Notes: generated from the sequence alone by a model not told the origin. Counted from the stretch's first letter, positions 33,936-42,962 are shown. The stretch is DNA of 50,151 nucleotides from Micromonospora lutea (GCF_016863535.1 NZ_BOPB01000038.1:1-50151); one strand, 5' to 3'. Numbers and translations: made by a program.

Positions 33936-34019
33936 CTCGTGGATCATGCAGTTGTGGCAGTGGCAGAAGGTGCGAAACACCTCATACCAACGACCATTTG
34001 TGCATGATCGGCGAGGCGG
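33932..34019. repeat. 88-bp imperfect palindrome after the Eis-like gene
   Basis: The outer 19-nt arms match at 17 positions (CCGCCTCG...GATCATGCA and its complement), and the tip is AGGTG-cgaaa-CACCT (33968-33982). The interior pairs partially. The element is less GC-rich than its surroundings. It ends 6 bp past the stop of the minus-strand acetyltransferase gene, so it may act as its terminator. Confidence 0.75.
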
Positions 34020-34025
34020 CGGTGG

Positions 34026-35258
34026 CTAGAAGATTTCCATGGCGGAGGGGGCGCGGTGCCACGTGAAGGCGGGACTGGCGGTCGCGAGAGCGCCGGGGCG
34101 TAGCTCGCGCAGCCGGCCGGCGTCGGCCAGCGCGACCGGCGCCACGCCACCGAGGAAGAGTTCGCCGAGGCAACGTACGTCGCAGGACAGGTCGGCCGGT
34201 CCGGTCGTCGGTGTGCAGGTGGCCTCGGCCGGCCCGCCGCGCAGCCGCCACCGGCCGGTGTTCTCCGGCAGCAGAGGGTCGGTCACCTCGACGACCACAT
34301 CGATGTCGGCGGCGTAGCGCCGGGCGGCGAGAGCGGCCGGCACATCCACCACCCGTACCCACAGCGCGTCGATCAGCCGGAAGTCGAGCCGGCGCGGCTC
34401 GTTCACCAACCGCAGCAGCGGCTCGTCCACCGCGGCCCGCATCCAGGCCAGCCGCCGGGTCAGGTCGAGCGAGAGCAGCATTCGCCAGATCGCCCGGTAA
34501 CCGGCCGGGGTGCTCGCCACCACTTCGTCGACAGTGGTGAGGCTGTTCGGGCCGGCATCGCTCCATTCGGCCTTGGTGCGGAACAGTCCGTAGCCGTCGA
34601 CCCCGTCGGGCCCCTCGTGCAGCACCACCCGCCGCTCGGTGCCACCGCCACGGTGTGCCTCGGGGTCGACCAGCACGTACCGCCACCACCGCTCGTCGCG
34701 CGCGGACCAGCCGGGACGGTCGGTGCGGACCCGGTCGTAGACCCGGGCCAGGTCGGCCTGCCGGTCGGCCGGGTGGTCCAGCCGCAGCTGGCCCTCGTCC
34801 GGCGTCGGTGCCGGTAGCCGCAGTTCGGTCGTCTCGCCGGAGACGTGGAAGCGCTGCGAGGCCAGGCCGTAGCCGAAACGCGGATAGATGCGGCCCTCGC
34901 TGGCCCAGAGCACCGCGACCGGCTCCCGGCGATCGTCGTGAATCTGACGGAGTTGGCGGTGCATCATCGCGGTGAGCAGGCCCCGCCGACGGTGGGTGGG
35001 CGCGACCCCGACCAGCGTGACGTGCGCCGCCGGCACCGCGCCGCCCGGCACACCCAGGTCCCGGGTGTACGCCGCTGCGCTAGCGACCAGGTCCGATCCG
35101 TCGCGTACCAGCAGGGCCCGTTCCGGTTCGAAGATCGCACGCTCGGCCTCGTGGGCCTCGGGCTCGACATTGTGATGGAACATGGTGCCGAGGAAGCGAC
35201 CGATCTCGTCGTAGTCCTCGGCGCGGGCTGCCTCGATGGGCAGGGTGGTGGTGGTCAC
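34026..35258 (-). CDS. Eis-like GNAT N-acetyltransferase
   Basis: 410 residues, three-part Eis architecture: an N-terminal GNAT domain with the acetyl-CoA motif VTLVGVAPTHRRRGLLTAMMHRQ (about residues 80-105), a second degenerate GNAT domain, and a C-terminal sterol-carrier-like domain. The chain ends in APSAMEIF; in Eis enzymes the C-terminal phenylalanine carboxylate is the general base, and it is a phenylalanine here. Mycobacterial Eis acetylates aminoglycosides; the natural substrate here is unknown. The GTG start lies 6 nt after a TAGACA hexamer (35265-35270, minus strand) with no ribosome-binding site, suggesting a leaderless mRNA. Confidence 0.88.
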   Translation of the reverse strand: MTTTTLPIEAARAEDYDEIGRFLGTMFHHNVEPEAHEAERAIFEPERALLVRDGSDLVASAAAYTRDLGVPGGAVPAAHVTLVGVAPTHRRRGLLTAMMHRQLRQIHDDRREPVAVLWASEGRIYPRFGYGLASQRFHVSGETTELRLPAPTPDEGQLRLDHPADRQADLARVYDRVRTDRPGWSARDERWWRYVLVDPEAHRGGGTERRVVLHEGPDGVDGYGLFRTKAEWSDAGPNSLTTVDEVVASTPAGYRAIWRMLLSLDLTRRLAWMRAAVDEPLLRLVNEPRRLDFRLIDALWVRVVDVPAALAARRYAADIDVVVEVTDPLLPENTGRWRLRGGPAEATCTPTTGPADLSCDVRCLGELFLGGVAPVALADAGRLRELRPGALATASPAFTWHRAPSAMEIF

Positions 35259-35370
35259 TGCTCGTGTCTAACCGATCTGGTGCGGGTACGGCGACCGATT
35301 TGCGGGCTGGCTACTCTCGAAGTCTCCAGCGGCGTGCGGGGGTGCCGCCGGTGACAGGGGAGGGAACAAG

Positions 35371-35910
35371 ATGGCCGAGCAGACGCAGCCGTGGGCGGAG
35401 CGGACCGTCGAGGTGCCGCCGCAGCCCGGTAACGGCGTGCCGCCGCAGCGCGACCCGTACCGCCGTGGGGTGGCCCAGGTCGGTGCCAAGACGCCGCGTA
35501 CCGAGCCGCTTCCGACGGTGGAACACTCGCCGACCGGCACCGGCTGGCCAGGCGAGCCGGTGCCGCGTCAACCGTTGAGCTGGCACGTGGCCCGGCTGAA
35601 GCGCGGTGGCGAGTGGAGCTTCGCGGGTGCGCTGTTCGCGTTCGTGTGCTGGGGGATCTGGGCGATCTCCGGCGGCGGTGACCTTGTCGGACCGATTGTG
35701 ATCTTCGTGCTGAGCCTGCTGGTCGCGGCTGGATTGTTCACCCTGGCCAGACTGCTCGGCCGGGTGGTACTGGAACGGCAGCTGGGCCGGATGCGGCGCA
35801 CTGCCCGGGGTGCGCACCTGGTCACGGCGGTGTTCCTGACCGGCGTCGGCGTCGCCTACCTGCAACAGACGCAATGGGTCATGGACGCCTGGAACTGGCT
35901 GACGAACTAG
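35371..35910 (+). CDS. Membrane protein of unknown function
   Basis: 179 residues from ATG 35371 with GGGAGGGAAC upstream. The N-terminal 75 residues are Pro-rich and soluble. Three membrane segments follow (WSFAGALFAFVCWGIWAI, GPIVIFVLSLLVAAGLFTLA and HLVTAVFLTGVGVAYLQ), with a basic loop between the second and third (LERQLGRMRRTARG). No recognised domain. Monocistronic; a perfect 15-bp hairpin ends the unit. Confidence 0.8.
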   Translation: MAEQTQPWAERTVEVPPQPGNGVPPQRDPYRRGVAQVGAKTPRTEPLPTVEHSPTGTGWPGEPVPRQPLSWHVARLKRGGEWSFAGALFAFVCWGIWAISGGGDLVGPIVIFVLSLLVAAGLFTLARLLGRVVLERQLGRMRRTARGAHLVTAVFLTGVGVAYLQQTQWVMDAWNWLTN

Positions 35911-35971
35911 GTTCCTTCCCAGCCGGGCGGGCCGCCGCGTGCGGTGCGCCGAGGTACTTGTCATGGTGCCG

Positions 35972-36005
35972 CCGGGCGGGCCGGCCCGTCGGCCGGCCCG
36001 CCCGG
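35972..36005 (+). terminator. Perfect 15-bp GC hairpin
   Basis: Arms 35972-35986 and 35991-36005 are fully complementary with a CGTC tetraloop, 61 nt after the membrane-protein stop. No U-tract follows. Confidence 0.75.
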
Positions 36006-36153
36006 GAAATGGTCGCGTGGCACCGCGACCGAGGTCGTCACTCCACCAGGACAGCGGCCTGCTTACCCAGCCCGCCGCGGTTCATCCCCGCTGGCGGGGT
36101 GTGCGTGCCCCGGTGAAGGCATACGAGCGCCCATCTCGAGAGGTGATCCTGGC

Positions 36154-36179
36154 CAAGATATCTTGCCGGCCACTATATT
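36154..36179 (+). promoter_or_regulatory. Promoter and palindromic operator of the padR operon
   Basis: CAAGATATCTTG (36154-36165) is a perfect 12-bp palindrome, AT-rich in a GC-rich background. TATATT at 36174-36179 fits a -10 hexamer and ends 6 nt before the padR ATG, with no ribosome-binding site, so the mRNA is probably leaderless. The palindrome covers the -35/spacer region, as expected for PadR autorepression. Confidence 0.6.
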
Positions 36180-36185
36180 GGGCTG

Positions 36186-36530
36186 ATGAGTTCCGGGGCG
36201 ATGACCGAACCGACCTTCTTCGTCCTCACCGCGCTGCTCGACGGCCCGCGTCACGGCTACGGCATCGTCGCCGACGTGGCGGACCTGTCGCAGGGTCGGG
36301 TGCGGCTGAAAATCGGGTCACTGTACGGAGCCCTGGACCGGCTCGTCGGTGGTGGCCTGATCGAGCTGGACCGCGAGGAGGCCTGGCAGGGTCGGCTGCG
36401 CCGGTACTACCGGCTGACCGAACGGGGACGCCACGCCCTCGACGCGGAGGCGCGACGGCTGGCCGCCAACGCCCGGCTCGCCTCGACCCGGCTGCGCCGA
36501 CAGAGCCCGATCGAAGGGACGTCCGGATGA
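36186..36530 (+). CDS. PadR-family transcriptional regulator
   Basis: 114 residues from ATG 36186 (ATG 36201 is a second candidate). Winged helix of PadR type: TEPTFFVLTALLDGPRHGYGIVADV, KIGSLYGALDRLVGGGLIEL and RRYYRLTERGRHALDAEARRL. The short C-terminal helix marks it as a subfamily-2 PadR. Its stop overlaps the next start (ATGA), so it controls an operon with the following membrane protein. Likely a repressor of its own promoter. Confidence 0.92.
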   Translation: MSSGAMTEPTFFVLTALLDGPRHGYGIVADVADLSQGRVRLKIGSLYGALDRLVGGGLIELDREEAWQGRLRRYYRLTERGRHALDAEARRLAANARLASTRLRRQSPIEGTSG

Positions 36531-37585
36531 GCCGGCTGGAGGAGCGCTACCGCCGGGTCCTGCGGCTGCTGCCCGCCGGATACCGGCGGCAGTGGGAGGA
36601 CGACATGGTCGCCGCCTTCCTGGAAACCATGCAGACCGGCGACGCCGAGACCGACGAGTACCTCGCAGACCACGGCCGCCCGAGCCTGGCGGAGGTGACG
36701 AGCATCCTGTCCCTCGCCGCCCGGTTGCGGATCGGCGGACCTGACGCACCACCGCGCACGTACGCCTGGGGACAGGGGGTCCGCCTGGCGGTGCTGGCCG
36801 GCGTGCTGACCCAGGCGGTCATGGCCACCGCCGGTCTCGGCATCACACTGTGGCTCTCCGGCGCGCTGAGCCGGCTGCCCGAGCCCGCCTCCGAATGGAC
36901 TCTCGTCCCGCCCAGCAGCAGTTGGCAGGCCACCTTGAACGTCGCCGGGTACGCCTGGCTGCCGGCCTTCCTCGCCCTGGTCCTCGGGCACCGGCGGGTG
37001 GCCCAGGCCGTCGCCGCGATCGCCGTCGTGCCGCAGGGCATCGCGGTCGCCGTCGAGCAGGTCACCGGCCCGGTACCGCTGACCGTGACGCCGTGGGCGA
37101 TGCTGCTGGTCGAGCTGCTGCTGCTCGTCGGGATGTCGGCCTTCCACCGCGACGCCGCCGCGGTGGCACGCCGTCCCTGGCTGCTGGCCCTGCCGGTCGG
37201 CATCCTCGCGGTTCCCGTGCCGCTGTTCGTCGCCCAGGCGACCACGTCCGCGTTTCGGCTGCTGGACTGGCCGGGCCTGTGCTGTGCGCTGGTCGTCGTC
37301 GCGATGACGGTTCACCTGGTCGTACGGGCATCCCGCCCGCCGGGGCGCACCCTGCCCTGGTCGCTGGCGCTGGTGCTGCTCGCCACGACCGCGCTCGCTC
37401 TGCGGACCGCGACCTTGCCCGACATCGGCGGCCAGGTGGAGCGCACGGCACTGCTGACGGTCGCCTCCGCGCAGGTCGTCGCCGTCCTGGCGGTCGAAGT
37501 TCCGCTTGCCGTCGTGGCGTTCCGGGCGCTGCGCCAACTACAGCCGGTGTCGGCCGCCGTGGAGCCGCATCACACCGATCCGTGA
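36527..37585 (+). CDS. PadR-operon polytopic membrane protein
   Basis: 352 residues. A soluble N-terminus of about 80 residues (SRLEERYRRVLRLLPAGYRRQWEDDMVAAFLETM) resembles the cytoplasmic head found in many membrane proteins encoded next to PadR regulators. About eight hydrophobic segments follow from residue 85. Probably a stress-responsive membrane component; function unknown. It stops 21 bp before the stop of the convergent kinase gene, at what looks like a recombination junction. Confidence 0.8.
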   Translation: MSRLEERYRRVLRLLPAGYRRQWEDDMVAAFLETMQTGDAETDEYLADHGRPSLAEVTSILSLAARLRIGGPDAPPRTYAWGQGVRLAVLAGVLTQAVMATAGLGITLWLSGALSRLPEPASEWTLVPPSSSWQATLNVAGYAWLPAFLALVLGHRRVAQAVAAIAVVPQGIAVAVEQVTGPVPLTVTPWAMLLVELLLLVGMSAFHRDAAAVARRPWLLALPVGILAVPVPLFVAQATTSAFRLLDWPGLCCALVVVAMTVHLVVRASRPPGRTLPWSLALVLLATTALALRTATLPDIGGQVERTALLTVASAQVVAVLAVEVPLAVVAFRALRQLQPVSAAVEPHHTDP

Positions 37586-37598
37586 CGTCGACCCACGG

Positions 37599-37655
37599 GA
37601 GCCGGGTCAGTCCGGCACGAAGGAGTGCGTGGTCCTCGGCGATGACAACGCGCAC
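37599..37655 (-). pseudogene. 5' stub of a NarL/LuxR-type response regulator
   Basis: From GTG 37655 the minus strand reads MRVVIAEDHALLRAGLTRL, the first 19 residues of a NarL/FixJ response regulator, in the normal position overlapping the end of its sensor kinase gene. The similarity then stops abruptly (next residues PWVDVTDRC) and the frame runs on antisense through the PadR-operon membrane gene. Phosphorylation and DNA-binding domains are absent, so the gene is truncated. Confidence 0.8.
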
Positions 37656-38887
37656 GGCAACTGCATGGTGACGACGGTGGGCCCACCAGGCGGGCTCGAC
37701 AGCGCCATCGTGCCATCGAAGGCCGCGAGCCGGCGTTCGATACCGCGCAGGCCGGTACCGGCGGCGGATTCGGCACCGCCGACACCGTCGTCGGTCACCA
37801 CGATCGTCAACCGTCCCTCGCCGTGCCGCAGCGACACCCACCCGTGGCGCGCGCGACTGTGCCGGACCACGTTCGTCAGGGTCTCGGCCACTGCGAAGTA
37901 CGCCGCCGACTCCACAGGCGTGTCGAGCCGGCCGGGCAACTCGGCGTCGACCGTGATCGGCACGGGCAGGCTGAGCGCGAGTGCCCGCACCGCGCCCTCC
38001 AGACCACGTTCGGCGAGCACGGGCGGGTGGATGCCGCGCACCAGGTGCCGTAGCTCGACAAGCGCCGTACCGCTCGACTCCCGCGCCTCGGCGAGCATCC
38101 CGCGAGCTGCGGCCGGATTCCGGTCGATCAGTTCGTCCGCGAGACCGATCATCATGCCCAGCGAGACGAGCCGCGCCTGGATACCGTCGTGCAGGTCGCG
38201 CTCGATACGGCGCAGCTCGGCGGCCTGGGCGTCGACCGTGCCAGCCCGCGTCACCGTCAGTTGGGTGACGCGCAACCGGAGTTCGGCGGCCCTGGTCGGC
38301 GCGAGGAGAAGCCTGTCGAACAAGGCGTCGACGCGGCGCAGCCACGGTGCCGACCACAGGCCGATGGCGAGGATGGCGGCACCCTGCGGGACGCAGAGCA
38401 GGGCCTCACCCACCGTGTCGACGGACCAGACGGTGCCGTAGCCGTACCAGTCGGTGCCGAGCCAGATCCACAGCGGCGTCAGCGTCAGTCCCACCATCCC
38501 GTACAGCGGAATGGCCAGCGCGACCACGCCGAGGACGATTCCGACGATGGCGCCCGGCACCAGCCAGGCGAGGTCCCGCCAGGTGGCCGGGTCGGTGACG
38601 GTCCACCGGAAGCGGCGCCAACCGCCGGGCACGGCCCGCTCCGGCGGCGGATGGTACGGACGTGCCACCGGGACGCCGGCCTGGGCGGCGAGCCTCCGCT
38701 CAAGATCACTCCGCTTCCTGACCAGCGCCATCGTCCAGGGCGCCAGCGCCATGCCGACGAAGGGCACCGGCACCAGTGCCAACGCGACAATCGCCAGGAC
38801 GAGGAGTGGAACGTTCGTGAGCGACAAACCGATAGCGGCTAAACCGGCCAGCACCGAGCGGGCCCCTCGGCGGACCCATGGGCCCAT
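37607..38887 (-). CDS. Sensor histidine kinase (HisKA_3 type), orphaned
   Basis: 426 residues from ATG 38887. Four or more membrane segments lie in the first 185 residues (sensor domain), then the dimerisation/phosphoacceptor motif ELRRIERDLHDGIQARLVSLGMMIGLADEL with the histidine in DLHDG, and the ATPase lobe with AETLTNVVRHSRA and VTDDGVGGAESAAGTGLRGIERRL. The tail LPCALSSPRTTHS overlaps a response-regulator start, the usual arrangement of this family, but the regulator is truncated. Divergent from a fatty-acid desaturase, which recalls the DesK/desaturase layout of Bacillus; that link is inference. Confidence 0.9.
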   Translation of the reverse strand: MGPWVRRGARSVLAGLAAIGLSLTNVPLLVLAIVALALVPVPFVGMALAPWTMALVRKRSDLERRLAAQAGVPVARPYHPPPERAVPGGWRRFRWTVTDPATWRDLAWLVPGAIVGIVLGVVALAIPLYGMVGLTLTPLWIWLGTDWYGYGTVWSVDTVGEALLCVPQGAAILAIGLWSAPWLRRVDALFDRLLLAPTRAAELRLRVTQLTVTRAGTVDAQAAELRRIERDLHDGIQARLVSLGMMIGLADELIDRNPAAARGMLAEARESSGTALVELRHLVRGIHPPVLAERGLEGAVRALALSLPVPITVDAELPGRLDTPVESAAYFAVAETLTNVVRHSRARHGWVSLRHGEGRLTIVVTDDGVGGAESAAGTGLRGIERRLAAFDGTMALSSPPGGPTVVTMQLPCALSSPRTTHSFVPD

Positions 38888-39022
38888 CCGTTCACCAGCT
38901 CCGGCCACCACCACAGGCTTATTGTGCGCACCCGGCCGCCGTTCGTCGGTGGTGCCAGCACCCCTTCGATAGAGGAGGCAAACCTCCTGACGAAGCGGTC
39001 CCGGGTGCGGTCTGCTGGAGGC

Positions 39023-40036
39023 ATGACGACCACGACGACCGGCAGCGACTTCGCGGCCCTCTCCCGCCGGATCACCGGCGCCGGACTGATGCAGCGCCGG
39101 CCCGCCTACTACGCCGTCCGCCTGGGCGTTGTCACGCTGATGTACCTCGGCGGATGGACGGCGTTCTTCGTGATCGGCTCCTCCTGGTGGCAGATGCTCA
39201 CGGCCGTGTTCCTCGCCGTCACCTTCGCCCAGGTGGCGCTCGTGGCCCACGACCTGGCGCACCGTCAGGTGTTCCGTACCAGACGCCCCAGTGAAATCGC
39301 CGGACTGCTCGCCGGGAACCTCGGCGTGGGGATGAGCTACGGCTGGTGGATGGACAAGCACACCCGCCACCACAACAATCCCAACCACGACGACCTCGAC
39401 CCCGACGTGGCCCCCGAGGTGCTCATCTGGGCCGCCGAGGCAGCCGCCGGCCGGCGCGGACTCAAGGGCTTCATCACCCGGCACCAGGCCGTACTGTTCT
39501 TTCCCCTCCTCACGCTGCTCGCCGTCAGCCTCAAGGTGTCCAGCGTCAAGGCGCTGCGGGACGGCACGGTACGCCGACGCGGTGTCGAGAGCGCCCTACT
39601 GGTGCTGCATGCCGTCGGCTACCTCACGGCGCTGCTGGTGGTTCTCACGCCGCTTCAGGCCATCGCCTTCCTGCTGCTGCACCAGGCCATTTTCGGCGTC
39701 TACCTGGGCCTGACGTTCGCCCCCAACCACAAGGGCATGCCGCACCCGACCGGCGACGAGGACTTCCTGCGCAAGCAGGTACTGACCTCCCGAAACGTCC
39801 ACGGCAACTGGTTGACCGACGTGGCGCTCGGCGGCCTGAACTACCAGATCGAACACCATCTGTTCCCCGGCATGCCGACGCCCAACCTGCGCAAGGCTCA
39901 ACCCATCGTGCAGGCGTACTGCGCCGAGATCGGCGTGCCCTACGAACAGACCGGCCTCATCGACTCCTACCGCCAGGCACTGCGACACCTGCACGAGGTG
40001 GGCGCACCCGCCCGTGCCGAACACTCGGCACGCTGA
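39023..40036 (+). CDS. Membrane fatty acid desaturase
   Basis: 337 residues from ATG 39023 with GGAGG 2-6 nt upstream. Three histidine boxes of di-iron desaturases are present: HDLAHR, HTRHHNNPNH and the late QIEHHLF, with membrane segments between (about 35-75 and 165-240). It introduces a double bond in membrane acyl chains and needs a ferredoxin/reductase partner, which is not nearby. The 135-bp gap to the divergent kinase carries a small AGGAGG/CCTCCT hairpin (38973-38988). Confidence 0.9.
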   Translation: MTTTTTGSDFAALSRRITGAGLMQRRPAYYAVRLGVVTLMYLGGWTAFFVIGSSWWQMLTAVFLAVTFAQVALVAHDLAHRQVFRTRRPSEIAGLLAGNLGVGMSYGWWMDKHTRHHNNPNHDDLDPDVAPEVLIWAAEAAAGRRGLKGFITRHQAVLFFPLLTLLAVSLKVSSVKALRDGTVRRRGVESALLVLHAVGYLTALLVVLTPLQAIAFLLLHQAIFGVYLGLTFAPNHKGMPHPTGDEDFLRKQVLTSRNVHGNWLTDVALGGLNYQIEHHLFPGMPTPNLRKAQPIVQAYCAEIGVPYEQTGLIDSYRQALRHLHEVGAPARAEHSAR

Positions 40037-40053
40037 GCCAGTCGAAGTCGTAC

Positions 40054-40077
40054 GTGCCGGGTGGGCCCGCCCGGCAC
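40054..40077 (+). terminator. Hairpin after the desaturase gene
   Basis: GTGCCGGG (40054-40061) and CCCGGCAC (40070-40077), 8 bp with an 8-nt loop, 17 nt after the stop. The rest of the gap to 40314 contains the promoter described next and no gene. Confidence 0.55.
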
Positions 40078-40206
40078 CGAACCCGGAAGCAGTGCCCGTC
40101 CACCGTCACCACGACCGTCACCCCTGCCCGTGGCCGGACCGTAGATACTCGTCGTGGAGCGGAACCGGGCCGAGGGGACCGAACCGGCAACCGATGGTCC
40201 AGGAGA

Positions 40207-40235
40207 TTGACCCGATGGGTGTTATGCCATAACTT
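40207..40235 (+). promoter_or_regulatory. Housekeeping-type promoter of the IPT protein, with an overlapping palindrome
   Basis: TTGACC at 40207-40212, a 17-bp spacer and TAACTT at 40230-40235. The inverted repeat GTTATgccATAAC (40221-40233) overlaps the -10 box and is a candidate operator. The start codon is about 70 nt further on. Confidence 0.65.
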
Positions 40236-40314
40236 GTCCGGTTTCATGTCGTTCAGTCGTTGACGGGTTCCGCACGTCGAGCAGGCCCGTCAGTCGATCT
40301 GAACGGGGGAATCG

Positions 40315-42955
40315 GTGAGGCCTGTCCTGCGAAGAATCACAAGCGCGTCCACGGCGATGTTGGTCGCCGGCCTGGCAACCGTGGTGGTGGGGGGCACCGG
40401 CACGGGCGGCGCCGGGCGACGCGAACGCGCGCGGTGTCGTCGTCGACCTGGCCGCAGAGGTGGCCGGCGTAGCCGTGATCACCGCCGAGGCCACCATCGG
40501 TACGGCCACCGCGCCGGCCGCCGGCGGTACCGACAGCGAGACACTGCTGGCCGTCTCGATACCCGGGGCGCTCGGAGTGACCGCCAGCGGCACCGTTGAA
40601 GAGGTCACCGCCACCCGGGCGGCCGGGTCGTCGTCGGCGTCCGCCAGCGTCAACGACCTCGACCTGACCGTGCTCGGTGTAGACGTACTGGACGCTACCG
40701 AGGTCACCGCCACCGCGACCTGTCCGCAGGTCGGCGCGACCAGCGCGGACACCACGCTCGTCGGGCTGGAGCTGTTCGGCTCGGCGGTGACGCTGACGGC
40801 GAACACTCCCGCCGTCGTGGGCAGCACCGCCGTCGTGGTTCCGGGGCTGGTGGACGCGAGTCTGAACGCCGCGTTGAACCGCATCGAGACAACCACCGCC
40901 ACCGGCGCCACGGCGATCGCCGTGCGGGCCACACTCACCCTGTCGGGCACCGTCCTCGGTGTCCCGACGACCATCCCGGTCGGAACCGTGATCGTGGCCG
41001 AGGCCACGTGCGAGCGTCCGCCCGCAGCACCCACCGCCGCGACGATCGCCCCCGACGAGGGCCCCCAGTCGGGTGGCCAGACGGTGACGATCACCGGTAC
41101 GGGCTTCATTCCGGGCGGCACCACTGTCACCTTCGACGGCGTGCCAGCGCCCGGCGTCACGGTGGCGCCGGGCGGCAGCTCCCTGACGGCGGTCACCCCG
41201 CCCGGCGCGGTCGGTCCCGCGTCGGTCGTGGTCAGCACGGTGAACGGCACATCACCGCCGCTCGGCTACACGTACCTGGCCGACGGCAGCGCGGCCGTCA
41301 TCACCGGTCTCACGCCTACCTCCGGGCCAACCTCCGGTGGTACGACGGTGACGATCACCGGGACCGGCTTCACCGGGGCGGCAGGGGTCGACTTCAACGG
41401 GATACCCGGCACCGGGTTCACGGTCAACCCGGCCGGCACCACGATCACCGTGGTGACGCCGCCGAACCCGGCGGGACCCGCCCTGGTCGAGCTCGTCTTC
41501 CCCGCCGGTCGGGTGACCGCGCCGACGTTCACCTACATCGCGCCGACGATTGCCTCGGTTGTGCCGGACAGCGGCCCGACCACCGGCGGCACGACGGTGA
41601 CGATCACCGGGACCGGCCTCACCGGTGCCACCGGCGTGACCTTCGGCGACACGCCGGGGACCAGCCTCGTCGTGGACCCGAGCGGCACCTCGCTGACCGT
41701 GGACACCCCGCCGGGGCAGGTCGGCCCGGTGGACGTGACCGTGCTCATCCCCGGCGCGAACGCGACCGCACCGGACGGATTCACGTACGTGGCGGCACCG
41801 CCGACCGCCGGGTCGATCACGCCGAACGCGGGCCCGCAGTCGGGCGGCCAGGCGGTGACGATCACCGGCACCGGACTCGTCCCCGGCGACACGACCGTCA
41901 CCTTCGACGGTGTGCCAGCCACCGACGTCACTGTCAACCCGGGCGGCACGTCGCTGACGGCGGTCACCCCACCCGGCGCAGTCGGCCCGGCCGTGGTCGT
42001 GGTGACCACCGGCGGCGGTACGGCGGCACCACTTGACTACACGTACCTCGCCGACGGCAGCGCCGCCAACGTGACCGGCCTGACCCCGACGAGCGGACCG
42101 ACCTCCGGTGGCACCACGGTCACCATCACCGGGACCGGATTCACCGGGACGACCGGAGTGACCTTCGACGGGGTGCCCGGCACCGGGTTCACGGTCAACC
42201 CGGCCGGCACCACGATCACCGTGGTGACCCCGCCGAACACCGCCGGTCCCGCCGACGTGCGGCTGGTGTTCCCCGCGGGCACCGCCGCCGCGCCCCCGTT
42301 CACGTACCTCGCTCCAACGATCGCCTCGGTCGTGCCGGACAGCGGCCCGACCACCGGCGGCACCACGGTGACGATCACCGGGACCGGCCTCACCGGTGCC
42401 ACCAGCGTGACCTTCGGAGGCACCCCGGGCACCAACCTCGTGGTGAACCCGGACGGCACCTCGCTGACCGTCGTCACCCCACCCGGCCTGCCCGGCCCGG
42501 TGGACGTCACCGTGCAACTGCCCGGTGACGACGTGACCGCAGCGGAAGGTTTCACTTATGAAACCGCCCCGCCCCGCATCGACATCGTCACCCCGGGGCA
42601 GGGGCCGACCGGCGGCGGCACGACCGTGACGATCAGTGGCTCCGGGTTCGTGCCGGGCGCGACCGAGGTCACCATCTGCGGTCGGACCATCCCGGCGAGC
42701 CAGATCACGGTGACGGCGGACGGCCGCTCGTTGACCTTCCGTACGCCGCCCTGCTCGGCCGGAAACACCACGGTCGTCGTGAGCACCGACGGTGGAGCCT
42801 CCAACGGGCTCGCCTTCCGCTACGTCACGCGGATCCTGCCGGTGACCGGTGACACCCTCGCCGCGCCCCTGACCATCGGCGCGACGCTCGCTCTCTTCGG
42901 CACCGTACTGCTGCTGCTGACCCGTCGCGGGCAGCGCACCGGTCGAATCGACTGA
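40315..42955 (+). CDS. Wall-anchored seven-domain IPT/TIG protein, signal peptide out of frame
   Basis: The GTG start at 40315 encodes a signal peptide (MRPVLRRITSASTAMLVAGLATVVV), then the frame breaks at a run of six G (40389-40394). With five G the reading becomes VVVGAPARAAPGDANARGVVVDLAAE, a good AxA cleavage site that continues into the long frame ending at 42955, giving about 879 residues. After a 230-residue N-terminal region come seven IPT/TIG immunoglobulin-like domains (motif SGPTSGGTTVTITGTGF); domains 4-6 repeat domains 1-3. The end is a sorting signal: LPVTG, a hydrophobic helix and RRGQRTGR. Predicted to be linked to the cell wall by sortase. Either a sequencing error or a real contingency frameshift. 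Confidence 0.8.
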
Positions 42956-42962
42956 CCGGATA

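Noticed and set aside
37062..37598. Continuation of the response-regulator frame as a real protein
   Set aside because: After residue 19 it is antisense to the PadR-operon membrane gene and has no receiver or DNA-binding motifs.
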